30,363 nucleotides of DNA from Chitinophagaceae bacterium UBA3430 (GTDB taxonomy: Bacteria > Bacteroidota > Bacteroidia > Chitinophagales > Chitinophagaceae): the NCBI GenBank assembly GCA_002378975.1, contig DFST01000110.1, forward strand, positions 1 to 30,363, written 5' to 3'. Each line of letters starts with the position of its first letter. Within the stretch, counting starts at the first letter, position 1. Shown piece by piece: positions 7,958 through 15,052 of the stretch. Under the pieces are notes generated by a model. That model did not search any database and was not told the origin of the DNA. It saw only the letters and a program-made list of their open reading frames with translations. Position numbers and translations under genes: made by a program.

Positions 7958-8065
7958 ATGTCGACCGTCAAATTTGCCTTAGTTGGCGCCGACGATGACC
8001 CCATCGTGTTGCAGATGCTTGGTTTTCAGCTGGAAAAGATCATCGATCCCGAGGCGAACAGCTGA
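7958..8065 (+). pseudogene. Truncated response-regulator receiver domain (35 codons)
   Basis: From ATG 7958 the frame reads MSTVKFALVGADDDPIVLQM followed by LGFQLEKIIDPEANS and a TGA. This is the first strand, the acidic cluster (DDDP) and the first helix of a CheY-like receiver. A full receiver needs ~115 residues; the phospho-acceptor Asp and the conserved Lys are missing. The frame stops 4 bp before the 3' end of the convergent PAP2-like gene, so the rest was probably removed by a deletion that joined the fragment to that gene. It could be expressed as a tiny protein, but a remnant is more likely. The identification rests on about 28 residues. Confidence 0.5.
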
Positions 8066-8069
8066 CGTT

Positions 8070-8711
8070 TCAGTAGATCCAATGAACAATGAGCATGCAA
8101 GCCATGCCCACGGTATAGCCCAAGTAGATTTCGCTGGATCGATGATCCGATACCTGCAAGCGGGCCACACCGATCAAACCCGTAAATACAATGGCGATTG
8201 GCAGGTAGATACCAGCTCCGCGTGGATGAGCCCAAGCCCACAAGATCAGGAAAGCCAGAATCAGTCCGGCCGATAACGTATGCAAACTGATCTTCATCCG
8301 CACATTGATCAGAAGGGCAATCCAGGAGCTGCTCCAGGCGGCCAATGCAAAACGTACTAACTCGATGGGGTAATCCGGTAAATTTTTCCAGACATACCAA
8401 ACCCAAAAATACCAGATGCCTACCGCAACCAGCGGGATAATCCGATCCCGGGATGTTCGCAAGTGAATGGATTCCAAAAACCCCAGCGCTTTGAGCAATC
8501 CGACCGTTACCAACGGAAAAAACGTATACAGGGTGAAGGCCTGTGCCAAAATCATCCAACGTTGACTTTCCTGAAAACCGAGAAATAGTGTGGATGAATT
8601 TCCAAAGATCAGAAACGCGATCAGCATAACCGGTTGAAAGACCGGATGAAAGATCCAGGAAAGGCCTTGAGCCAGTCGATCGCCGAATGAAGGGGTGGTG
8701 TTGGATGTCAT
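8070..8711 (-). CDS. PAP2-like integral membrane protein, degenerate active site
   Basis: A 213-residue polytopic membrane protein with about six hydrophobic segments. The layout resembles type-2 phosphatidic acid phosphatases (PAP2): an R-rich RTSRDRIIPL segment, a central SLHTLSAG in place of PSGH, and ARLQVSDHRSSEIYLGYTVG matching the R-x5-H-x3-D/E motif. The catalytic Arg and His of the last motif are present, the Asp is Glu, and the PSGH Ser-Gly-His is not intact, so activity on lipid phosphates is uncertain. ATG 8711 (MTSNTTPSFGDRLAQGLSWIFHPV) is preferred over upstream starts because longer versions would run into the divergent gene at 8770. The truncated receiver abuts its 3' end. Confidence 0.55.
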   Translation of the reverse strand: MTSNTTPSFGDRLAQGLSWIFHPVFQPVMLIAFLIFGNSSTLFLGFQESQRWMILAQAFTLYTFFPLVTVGLLKALGFLESIHLRTSRDRIIPLVAVGIWYFWVWYVWKNLPDYPIELVRFALAAWSSSWIALLINVRMKISLHTLSAGLILAFLILWAWAHPRGAGIYLPIAIVFTGLIGVARLQVSDHRSSEIYLGYTVGMACMLIVHWIY

Positions 8712-8733
8712 GTTCGAACGGCAAGGTAGGGAA

Positions 8734-8764
8734 TTGGTCAATCCGGAATTCGGGTCTATCTTTA
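8734..8764 (+). promoter_or_regulatory. Putative promoter of the glucosaminidase operon
   Basis: TTG (8734-8736), 20-nt spacer, then TATCTTTA (8757-8764), one base off TAnnTTTG. The box ends 5 nt before the ATG at 8770, so a transcript from it would have almost no leader. The spacing supports it; the last base of the box does not. Confidence 0.4.
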
Positions 8765-8769
8765 AATTC

Positions 8770-9258
8770 ATGCTTTTGGCCATACGAACTCCATCGATCT
8801 TAAAACGGTTCATCGGGCTGGCTATTTGTATCCTTCCCTGGGCACTAGGCGCTCAAAATTCCAGCCATCGATACGTGCTGAAATACCGTCCACTCGCAGA
8901 TTCTCTTTCTCGATCTTACGGGGTACCCGCCTCGGTCATTCTTGGCGTCTCCTTGTTGGAATCCGGCTCTGGTACCAGCCGGAATTGCAGACTGCTCAAC
9001 AACTATTTTGGTATCGTCGGCAAGAACAATCTACTTCGTACCCAGGGTATTCGCACTCGATACAAACAATATGCTACGGATACGGCGTCTTTTATCGATT
9101 TTTGCCGACTCATGACCCGAAAACGATTTTATCCATCACTCAAGAATAATCCTAGCTCTTTACTGTGGGTGCAAGCCATCAGTAAGGCCGGTTATTCGGA
9201 AGTGCCGGCTACTTGGCAAAAACGGGTACTGAGTACCATTCGTCAACACCATCTCTGA
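8770..9258 (+). CDS. Secreted glucosaminidase-domain protein (GH73-like muralytic enzyme)
   Basis: A 162-residue protein with an N-terminal signal or anchor helix (about residues 10-28, ILKRFIGLAICILPWALGAQ), followed by a single glucosaminidase/GH73-type domain. The pattern YGVPASVILGVSLLESGSGTS carries the likely catalytic Glu64, and NNYFGIVGKN is the typical following motif. The domain ends with ISKAGYSEVPATWQKRVLSTI, the usual 'AGYATDPxYxxKL'-like tail. It should cut N-acetylglucosamine linkages in peptidoglycan. ATG 8770 gives the signal sequence directly; an upstream GTG would overlap the divergent gene. The SGNH-fold gene follows after 18 bp, so it is probably the first gene of a wall-modification operon. 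Confidence 0.8.
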   Translation: MLLAIRTPSILKRFIGLAICILPWALGAQNSSHRYVLKYRPLADSLSRSYGVPASVILGVSLLESGSGTSRNCRLLNNYFGIVGKNNLLRTQGIRTRYKQYATDTASFIDFCRLMTRKRFYPSLKNNPSSLLWVQAISKAGYSEVPATWQKRVLSTIRQHHL

Positions 9259-9276
9259 TCCATTCTTTCTTTTTTC

Positions 9277-10653
9277 ATGAACGAGACTCGTCGCGTTGTG
9301 GGATTTGTGACCGGAGGCACCGCCCTGCTTTTTCTGGTCTCTTTGTTTTCCTATTTGGTTCCATTCTCCTGGAGTCCTTTCGATCGGATCAATTTGCTCA
9401 GCGATCTGATCCATACAAATCGTTCAAACGATTCAATAACGACTAGCAGCGAGCCCGATTCTTCATCGACGGCCGAAGCGGCGGTCCGTCGATTTGATCT
9501 CTATCAAACACCGGGTTGCATCATCGGCTTCAACCCCGATTCGCTCCGCGCCGACTTGCCTCAATTTCTCGCCAAGCTGCATCAATTGAGCACCACCAAG
9601 CAGGGAAAGGTACGCATTGCCTATTTCGGCGATAGCATGATCGAGGGTGACTTGATGACACAAACCCTTCGCCAGTTACTGCAAACTTACTTTGGCGGTG
9701 TGGGCGTGGGGTATGTACCCATCACGTCCATCGTTTCCGGATTTCGTCAAACCGTGCGCGCTGAATACAGCGGCGTATGGCAAGACCGAAACTTCAAGGC
9801 AAACGCCGGAAAGGTGCCCTTGTTCCTATCCGGCCATGCGTTTAGCAGCAACGCCGATTGGGTTCGTTTCACGGATCGAACTATTGGAGATAGTTCCAGT
9901 CTGATCGAAAAAATTCTTTTTTGTGCGCCCGACCCCAACGCTTCGATTTTAGTCAATGATGAGTGGCGTGCACTCACGGCACCCGGTTCATTCAACCGCG
10001 TGCCGCTGATCTCCGATGCGAATCGAACACTGAAACTGGTTGCCAATACGCAAACGCCAATCCTATATGGAGTGAGTTTTGAATCACCGAGCGGCGTGGT
10101 GTTGGATAATTTTTCTTTCCGCGGCATTACCGGTATTGAGCTGAATCAGTTTTCAGTTGACTGGTTACGGTCGATCCAACAAGCCCAGTCCTACGACCTG
10201 GTTATTTTTCAATACGGGGTGAATTTATTGTTTCGTCCTATGGACAAAGACTTTCGCTGGTATGGCCGCGCCATGAAGCCGGTGATCGATAAATTCAAGC
10301 AAGCCTTCCCAACAGCCGATGTATTGGTGGTCAGCACCGCCGATCGGGCATTCCGATACCAAGGGAAATATGCTTCGGCCATTGGCATTGATTCGTTGGT
10401 TAAGGTACAGGCACAAGCGGCCTATCAATCCAACGTGGCTTTCTACAATCAGTTTGCTACGATGGGCGGAACGAACAGCATCGTGGATTGGGCTTCGCGG
10501 AAACCAGCCTGGGCAGGCAGAGACCATATACATCCCAATGGACGGGGAGCTGCTTGGTTGGGCGAATCGATGTACCGGGCAATTCTGAAAGAATACGATC
10601 TCTATGTCCGTTCCTTGCGACCAACGAATAATAAAATAAAATCAGGCCCTTGA
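9277..10653 (+). CDS. SGNH-hydrolase-fold membrane-anchored protein (probable acetyltransferase/esterase partner of MBOAT)
   Basis: A 458-residue protein with an N-terminal membrane helix (about residues 7-32) and a Ser/Thr-rich linker to about 70, then a large periplasmic SGNH/GDSL domain. Block I is IAYFGDSMIEGD (nucleophile Ser120), YGVN fits block III, and DHIH (Asp416, His419) gives the catalytic Asp-x-x-His of block V. Between them lies an insert (residues ~150-270) of beta character. The stop codon overlaps the start of the MBOAT gene (TTGA), so the two are translationally coupled. The pairing matches known two-component O-acetylation systems (AlgI with AlgJ/AlgX, PatA with PatB): the MBOAT moves acetyl across the membrane and the SGNH protein transfers it to a glycan. 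A role as deacetylase remains possible. Confidence 0.75.
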   Translation: MNETRRVVGFVTGGTALLFLVSLFSYLVPFSWSPFDRINLLSDLIHTNRSNDSITTSSEPDSSSTAEAAVRRFDLYQTPGCIIGFNPDSLRADLPQFLAKLHQLSTTKQGKVRIAYFGDSMIEGDLMTQTLRQLLQTYFGGVGVGYVPITSIVSGFRQTVRAEYSGVWQDRNFKANAGKVPLFLSGHAFSSNADWVRFTDRTIGDSSSLIEKILFCAPDPNASILVNDEWRALTAPGSFNRVPLISDANRTLKLVANTQTPILYGVSFESPSGVVLDNFSFRGITGIELNQFSVDWLRSIQQAQSYDLVIFQYGVNLLFRPMDKDFRWYGRAMKPVIDKFKQAFPTADVLVVSTADRAFRYQGKYASAIGIDSLVKVQAQAAYQSNVAFYNQFATMGGTNSIVDWASRKPAWAGRDHIHPNGRGAAWLGESMYRAILKEYDLYVRSLRPTNNKIKSGP

Positions 10654-12293
10654 CCGGTTTCGATATACGCGCACTGGGTGAGCAATTGCTCTATGATCCC
10701 AAGAATCCGCTGTTGTTCAACAACGGATTCTTTGTGTATTTTTTTGCGGCGTTCATTGTGTTGTATTATTTATTGCGTGACCGGTTGGCCATGCGTCGGT
10801 ATGTGTTCTGCTTTTTCTCGCTGTATTTTTTTTACAAGGCCAGTGGTTCTTTCGTCGGCTTAGTGATCGTGTCTGCCATTGTTGACTTTATTCTTTCCAA
10901 TGCCATTCATCGACAAACCATTCGATCGCGCAGAACGGCCCTCCTGTTATTGAGTATTTTATTCAATTTGGGGCTGCTCTTTTATTTCAAGTACACCGAT
11001 TTTTTCATTGAGCTCTCCAATACTCTTTTCCAAACCGGCTTTCAACCTCTGAATCTGCTTTTACCGGTCGGCATCTCTTTCTATACATTTGAAAATCTGA
11101 GTTATACGCTCGATGTGTATCGAGGCGAGTTGGAGCCAGCCCGTAAATTCAGCGACTATTTGTTATTTCTTTCTTTCTTTCCAAAACTGGTGATGGGTCC
11201 CATCGTGCGCGCGCATGATTTTGTTCCGCAGATCAACCAGCCTTGGAGTTTGCGGGAGACGGATTTTGCACAGGGATTCTATCTAATTTTTTCTGGCCTA
11301 TTCAAGAAACTGATCATTTCCGATTACCTCACGCTCAACTTCGTGGATTTCGTGTTTGATGATCCGGCCCGTTATTCGGGACTGGAGAATTTATTGGCGG
11401 TCTATGGCTACGCGGTGGTGATCTACTGTGATTTCAGTGGATACAGCGATGTGGCATTGGGTATTGCCCGTTGGTTGGGCTTTTCCCTTCCAGTGAATTT
11501 CTTATCGCCCTATCAAAGCGGAAACATCACGGAGTTCTGGCGTCGTTGGCACATCTCCCTTTCTTCCTGGTTGCGTGATTATCTATACATTCCTTTGGGT
11601 GGCAATCGAGGAAGATCGATCGCGAGCTTGTTGTTCCCGGCGCTGTTCTTTGGTGGATTGGTCTGGTCGGGTCAGTCATTATTTGGTCTTACGCTCGGTG
11701 TATCGATCCTGATCGCCTTGTTGTTGCTAGCACTCTTCATTCTACCTGCCATTCTTCAACGCAATCGGCAGACGGCCTTTACCGGTATGAATTTGTTCAC
11801 GACGATGTTGTTGGGCGGATTTTGGCATGGAGCCAGTTTTAATTTCCTGATCTGGGGCGCCTTGCACGGATTTGGATTGGCGATTCATAAACTTTGGCTG
11901 ATGGGTCCGGGTAGTTGGTTCAACACGCGCCCTACGGGTGGGTGGCTGTATAAATCACTGATGTTGTTGTTGACCTTTCATTTTGTTTGCTTCGGCTGGG
12001 TGTTTTTTAAAGCCGATAGTTTTGATTTAGCTGGTGCGATGCTGCATCAGATCACGCATGATTTTTCATTCAGCGTGTGGCCTGCGTTTTTTGGTAACTA
12101 TAAAATGGTTGTAGGGTTGATGGCGCTTGCGTTTCTGTTGCATGCGATCCCGGATGATTGGGCAACCAAGCGCATGATCCATTTTGCCCGCGCTCCGCTG
12201 CTGGTCTATTTATTGATCTTCGCCGGTTTCGTCTTACTGTACGGTGTATTCAAGGCTGCGGAGCCGGTGATGCCGATCTATTTACAATTCTAA
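10650..12293 (+). CDS. MBOAT family O-acyltransferase (AlgI/PatA-like)
   Basis: A 547-residue polytopic protein of the AlgI branch of membrane-bound O-acyltransferases. Characteristic segments: LLPVGISFYTFENLSYTLDVYRGE, FLSFFPKLVMGPIVR, YCDFSGYSDVALGIARWLGF, NFLSPYQSGNITEFWRRWHISLSSWLRDYLYIPLGGNRG, and the conserved active-site His in GGFWHGASFNFLIWGALHG. It should pass acetyl from cytoplasmic acetyl-CoA to the outer face of the inner membrane for the SGNH partner encoded just upstream. The frame opens at TTG 10650, overlapping the preceding TGA by 4 nt; no early ATG is available, so this TTG (or a nearby rare start) is the likely start. The 3' end overlaps that of rpoN by 4 bp (stops at 12290-12293 on opposite strands). 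Confidence 0.9.
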   Translation: MTGFDIRALGEQLLYDPKNPLLFNNGFFVYFFAAFIVLYYLLRDRLAMRRYVFCFFSLYFFYKASGSFVGLVIVSAIVDFILSNAIHRQTIRSRRTALLLLSILFNLGLLFYFKYTDFFIELSNTLFQTGFQPLNLLLPVGISFYTFENLSYTLDVYRGELEPARKFSDYLLFLSFFPKLVMGPIVRAHDFVPQINQPWSLRETDFAQGFYLIFSGLFKKLIISDYLTLNFVDFVFDDPARYSGLENLLAVYGYAVVIYCDFSGYSDVALGIARWLGFSLPVNFLSPYQSGNITEFWRRWHISLSSWLRDYLYIPLGGNRGRSIASLLFPALFFGGLVWSGQSLFGLTLGVSILIALLLLALFILPAILQRNRQTAFTGMNLFTTMLLGGFWHGASFNFLIWGALHGFGLAIHKLWLMGPGSWFNTRPTGGWLYKSLMLLLTFHFVCFGWVFFKADSFDLAGAMLHQITHDFSFSVWPAFFGNYKMVVGLMALAFLLHAIPDDWATKRMIHFARAPLLVYLLIFAGFVLLYGVFKAAEPVMPIYLQF

Positions 12294-13768
12294 AGTTCTT
12301 TGCGCAAGCGTGCGACGGGAATATTCAGTTGTTCCCGGTATTTGGCAACGGTACGCCGCGCGATGTTGTATCCGCGTTGGATGAGTAGTTCGGTGAGCTG
12401 ATCGTCGCTGAGGGGTTCTTTTTTGTTTTCAGCATCGATCTGATCATGCAGGATCTTTTTGACTTCGCGGGTAGAGGCTTCTTCCCCGGTATCGGTGCTG
12501 ACTGCTTCACTGAAAAAGAACTTCAGCCGATAGGTGCCGAATTCGGTTTGAACGAATTTGCTATTTGCTACGCGGCTGATGGTGGAGATGTCGAGATGGG
12601 TGCGGGCGGCAATGTCTTTGAGGATCATGGGGCGCAGCTCTGTTTCATCGCCGGTCAGGAAGAATTTCTCCTGATGATCCAAAATGCTTTGCATCGTTAA
12701 TAACAACGTCTGCTGGCGTTGTTGAATGGCATCGATGAACCACTTGGCGGAGTCGATCTTTTGTTTGATGAAAAGAACCGCTTCTTTCTCGGCTTTGTTC
12801 TTTTTGGCACCCGCATCGTAGTGGCGCAGCATCTCTTTGTAATCTTGGCTGACGTGGAGTTCCGGGGCATTTCGGCTATTCAGACTAAGTTCAAGCGTGC
12901 CTTGGTTGTTAACGATGAAAAAATCGGGAATCACGTAGTTCTGCTGTTCGCTGCCTTCGGAGATGCCTCCGGGTTTGGGATTGAGTTTGGTGATCTGTTG
13001 CAGAATGGAGCGAAGATCGGCATCACTCAGTTCCAAGGTGCGCTGCAGCTTATCGTAATTTTTGCGCGTAAACTCTTCGAAATAATCCTCCAATATTTTC
13101 TTTGCTTGTGCCAGGTCTTTGCCGGCGGTTTCCAGTCGCTCTATTTGTAATAGCAGACATTCTTGCAGGTCGCGGGCTGCGATGCCCGGGGGGTCAAGTT
13201 GTTGAATGTGCTTCAAGACCGATTCGACTTGCTTGGCGTCTACGTATAGATTTTGTCGGAAAGCCAGATCGTCGACGATGGCTTGAATGTCGCGTCGCAG
13301 ATAACCATCTTCATCCAGGCTGCCGACCAGTTGTTCAGCGATCTGTTGTTCGGTATCGTCGAGATCCAACCAGTGTACTTGATCGAGCAGTGAATCGTAG
13401 AAGCTAATGGGTGAGGCGTCTTCCCAGGTCCGTTCTTCGATATCGGGGCCGGTCAGACTGGTCTGTGTTTTGTATTCCGGTATTTCATCTTCGCCATCTT
13501 GTAAATAATCGCTGACATCGATGTCGTTGTAGATGTCAGATACGGTATCGTCGACCGGCTCCTCGGCCGTTGATTCGAATTCATCGCTGGGGGATGCGGT
13601 TTCTTCGGGCGATTGCAAATCCCATTCAAGGGCCGGATTTTCTTCGAGTTCTTCTTTGATTCGGGTTTCCAAATTGGCCGTAGGAATCTGCAGCAGTTTC
13701 ATGAGTTGAATCTGCTGGGGCGATAGTTTTTGCTGGAGCTTGAGCTGTAAGCGTTGTCCGACTGCCAT
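12290..13768 (-). CDS. rpoN: RNA polymerase sigma-54 factor
   Basis: A 492-residue sigma-54. Region I (QRLQLKLQQKLSPQQIQLMKLLQIP... LEENPALE) is the glutamine/leucine-rich activator-responsive part. An acidic region II follows (about residues 50-115), then the core-binding domain. A helix-turn-helix lies in LKDIAARTHLDISTISRVANSKFVQTEFG, and the diagnostic RpoN box ARRTVAKYRE sits at 470-479. It recognises -24/-12 promoters and needs AAA+ activators, none of which is encoded in this window. It converges with the MBOAT gene with a 4-bp overlap, and no terminator fits between them. Upstream is the aminotransferase gene (39 bp gap). A TAACTTTG box ends 7 nt before the ATG. Confidence 0.97.
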   Translation of the reverse strand: MAVGQRLQLKLQQKLSPQQIQLMKLLQIPTANLETRIKEELEENPALEWDLQSPEETASPSDEFESTAEEPVDDTVSDIYNDIDVSDYLQDGEDEIPEYKTQTSLTGPDIEERTWEDASPISFYDSLLDQVHWLDLDDTEQQIAEQLVGSLDEDGYLRRDIQAIVDDLAFRQNLYVDAKQVESVLKHIQQLDPPGIAARDLQECLLLQIERLETAGKDLAQAKKILEDYFEEFTRKNYDKLQRTLELSDADLRSILQQITKLNPKPGGISEGSEQQNYVIPDFFIVNNQGTLELSLNSRNAPELHVSQDYKEMLRHYDAGAKKNKAEKEAVLFIKQKIDSAKWFIDAIQQRQQTLLLTMQSILDHQEKFFLTGDETELRPMILKDIAARTHLDISTISRVANSKFVQTEFGTYRLKFFFSEAVSTDTGEEASTREVKKILHDQIDAENKKEPLSDDQLTELLIQRGYNIARRTVAKYREQLNIPVARLRKEL

Positions 13769-13775
13769 GGCTCTA

Positions 13776-13783
13776 CAAAGTTA
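13776..13783 (-). promoter_or_regulatory. Putative -7 box (TAACTTTG) 7 nt before rpoN start
   Basis: TAACTTTG on the minus strand is an exact TAnnTTTG match in the 39-bp gap between the aminotransferase stop and the rpoN ATG. It suggests a separate, nearly leaderless rpoN transcript. No clear -33 element is seen. Confidence 0.35.
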
Positions 13784-13807
13784 GGTCAAGGATGCACCGA
13801 ATGCCGA

Positions 13808-15004
13808 TCAGATCGCTTTTCGGATCACCTCGGCCATGCGGGTTCCTTTGTCGTGGATCTGTTCATCGGTCCACAGCAAACTGATCGAGGTGGAGATACA
13901 ACGGCTCATGATGGCATCGCTGGCTGAAAAGTCTTTTTGAGCCTCTTGCTGAATGCGGGCTTGCAGATCGGGGTGCAGGTGATTCAGGGTGATGGCTTGT
14001 TTGAGATGGTCCCACTTGCGGATGTAGTGCCAATTGTTGTTGTACCAGTAAAAATTACCGGGGAGTAATCCGGCTTCGCGCAGCGCTTCCACGGCGCGTT
14101 GGGTTTGTTCGGCGGTGGGGAGAAACCAGTTGATGAAGCTGCAGCTGTCGCCGGCGGGATCGGGAATGCGTCGGAATGTAATGCCGGGGATGGTGGCCAA
14201 CAAGGCTTTTAGTGCGGCGTGGTTCTTGCGTTGTATGGCGAGGAATTCGGGGAGTCGGCGGATTTGGGCCAGGCCGACAGCCGAATGCAATTCGGAGATT
14301 CGGAAATTATATCCAACGAAGGGATGTAGATCGGCTCCGCGGTCGACCCCGAGGTGATCGTGTCCGTGATCGGTATAGCCGTCGCTCTTCACATATACGT
14401 CCCGATTGTTGGTCATCACTACGCCGCCTTCTGCGCAGGTCATGGTCTTTACGAAATCGAAGGAGAAGGTACCTGCATCACCAATGGTACCCAGGTGTTT
14501 GCCTTTGTAGGTGCCTCCGATGCTTTGACAAGCATCTTCGAGCAACCACAGCTTGTGTTCCCGACAGATCGCTTGCAGTGCATCGAGATCGGCCATGCTG
14601 CCGCACATGTGAACCGGCATGATGGCACGGGTGCGGGACGTGATGTTCTTTTTTACCGACGCTGGATCAAGGGTCAGGGTATCATCAATGTCTGCCAGTA
14701 CGGGAACGGCCCCTACGCTGATCACTGCTTCGAACGAAGCCACGAAGGTGAAACTGGGCATGATCACCTCATCGCCGTAACCAATACCCATTGCATTGAG
14801 CGCGGTGGTGAGCGCGGCGGTTCCGCTGGAGGTGAGTTGTGCATGGTCGCATCCAAAGGTGGAGCAGATGGACGATTCAAGTTCTTTGGATTTCCAATGA
14901 CCTTTGCGCGCTGCATCGAATCCATAGCGCATCAAGATGCCGCTATCGAGTACATCCATGACTTCTTTTCGTTCCAGGTCGCTCCATTTTTCGTATCCAG
15001 GCAT
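13808..15004 (-). CDS. DegT/DnrJ/EryC1/StrS-family sugar aminotransferase
   Basis: A 398-residue PLP-dependent enzyme of the family that aminates keto-sugars for surface polysaccharides. Visible: the SGTAAL motif near residue 60 (phosphate binding), MPSFTFVASFEAVISVGAVPVLADID, LLEDACQSIGG with Asp157 contacting the pyridine nitrogen, and FSFDFVKTMTCAEGG with the Schiff-base Lys186. The opening MPGYEKWSDLERKEVMDVLDSG and LMRYGF are reminiscent of the KdnA type (8-amino-3,8-dideoxy-octulosonate transaminase), but I cannot confirm that without a search. No sugar-nucleotide genes are adjacent. The 48-bp gap to the upstream GHL10 gene is a short tandem repeat (CCAAACT units), and rpoN follows 39 bp downstream. 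Confidence 0.85.
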   Translation of the reverse strand: MPGYEKWSDLERKEVMDVLDSGILMRYGFDAARKGHWKSKELESSICSTFGCDHAQLTSSGTAALTTALNAMGIGYGDEVIMPSFTFVASFEAVISVGAVPVLADIDDTLTLDPASVKKNITSRTRAIMPVHMCGSMADLDALQAICREHKLWLLEDACQSIGGTYKGKHLGTIGDAGTFSFDFVKTMTCAEGGVVMTNNRDVYVKSDGYTDHGHDHLGVDRGADLHPFVGYNFRISELHSAVGLAQIRRLPEFLAIQRKNHAALKALLATIPGITFRRIPDPAGDSCSFINWFLPTAEQTQRAVEALREAGLLPGNFYWYNNNWHYIRKWDHLKQAITLNHLHPDLQARIQQEAQKDFSASDAIMSRCISTSISLLWTDEQIHDKGTRMAEVIRKAI

Positions 15005-15011
15005 ATGAAAT

Positions 15012-15052
15012 AGTTTGGGGAGTTTGGTAGTTTGGACAGTTTGGGAGTTGGG
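15012..15052. repeat. Short tandem repeat, AGTTTGG units of 8-9 nt
   Basis: Four exact AGTTTGG copies start at 15012, 15021, 15029 and 15038, and a degenerate AGTTGGG starts at 15046. They fill the gap between the GHL10 stop codon (15053) and the aminotransferase start (15004). On the coding strand this is a run of CCAAACT units just before the start codon. Confidence 0.8.

Noticed and set aside
8710..8721. ATGTTCGAACGG as a third copy of the MarR-type operator
   Set aside because: Only the inner GTTCGAAC is palindromic; the flanks do not match, it overlaps a start codon, and no promoter box abuts it.
8026..8724. 232-codon minus-strand frame overlapping the PAP2-like gene
   Set aside because: The overlapping frame at 8070-8711 has clear membrane helices and PAP2-like motifs; this one does not.
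13808..15004. Naming the aminotransferase kdnA
   Set aside because: The N-terminal motif is suggestive, but no Kdo8N pathway partner (KdnB) is in the window, and the family has many members that cannot be told apart by eye.
14354..15013. 219-codon open frame on the plus strand
   Set aside because: Antisense to the DegT-type aminotransferase gene; a shadow of its codon use.
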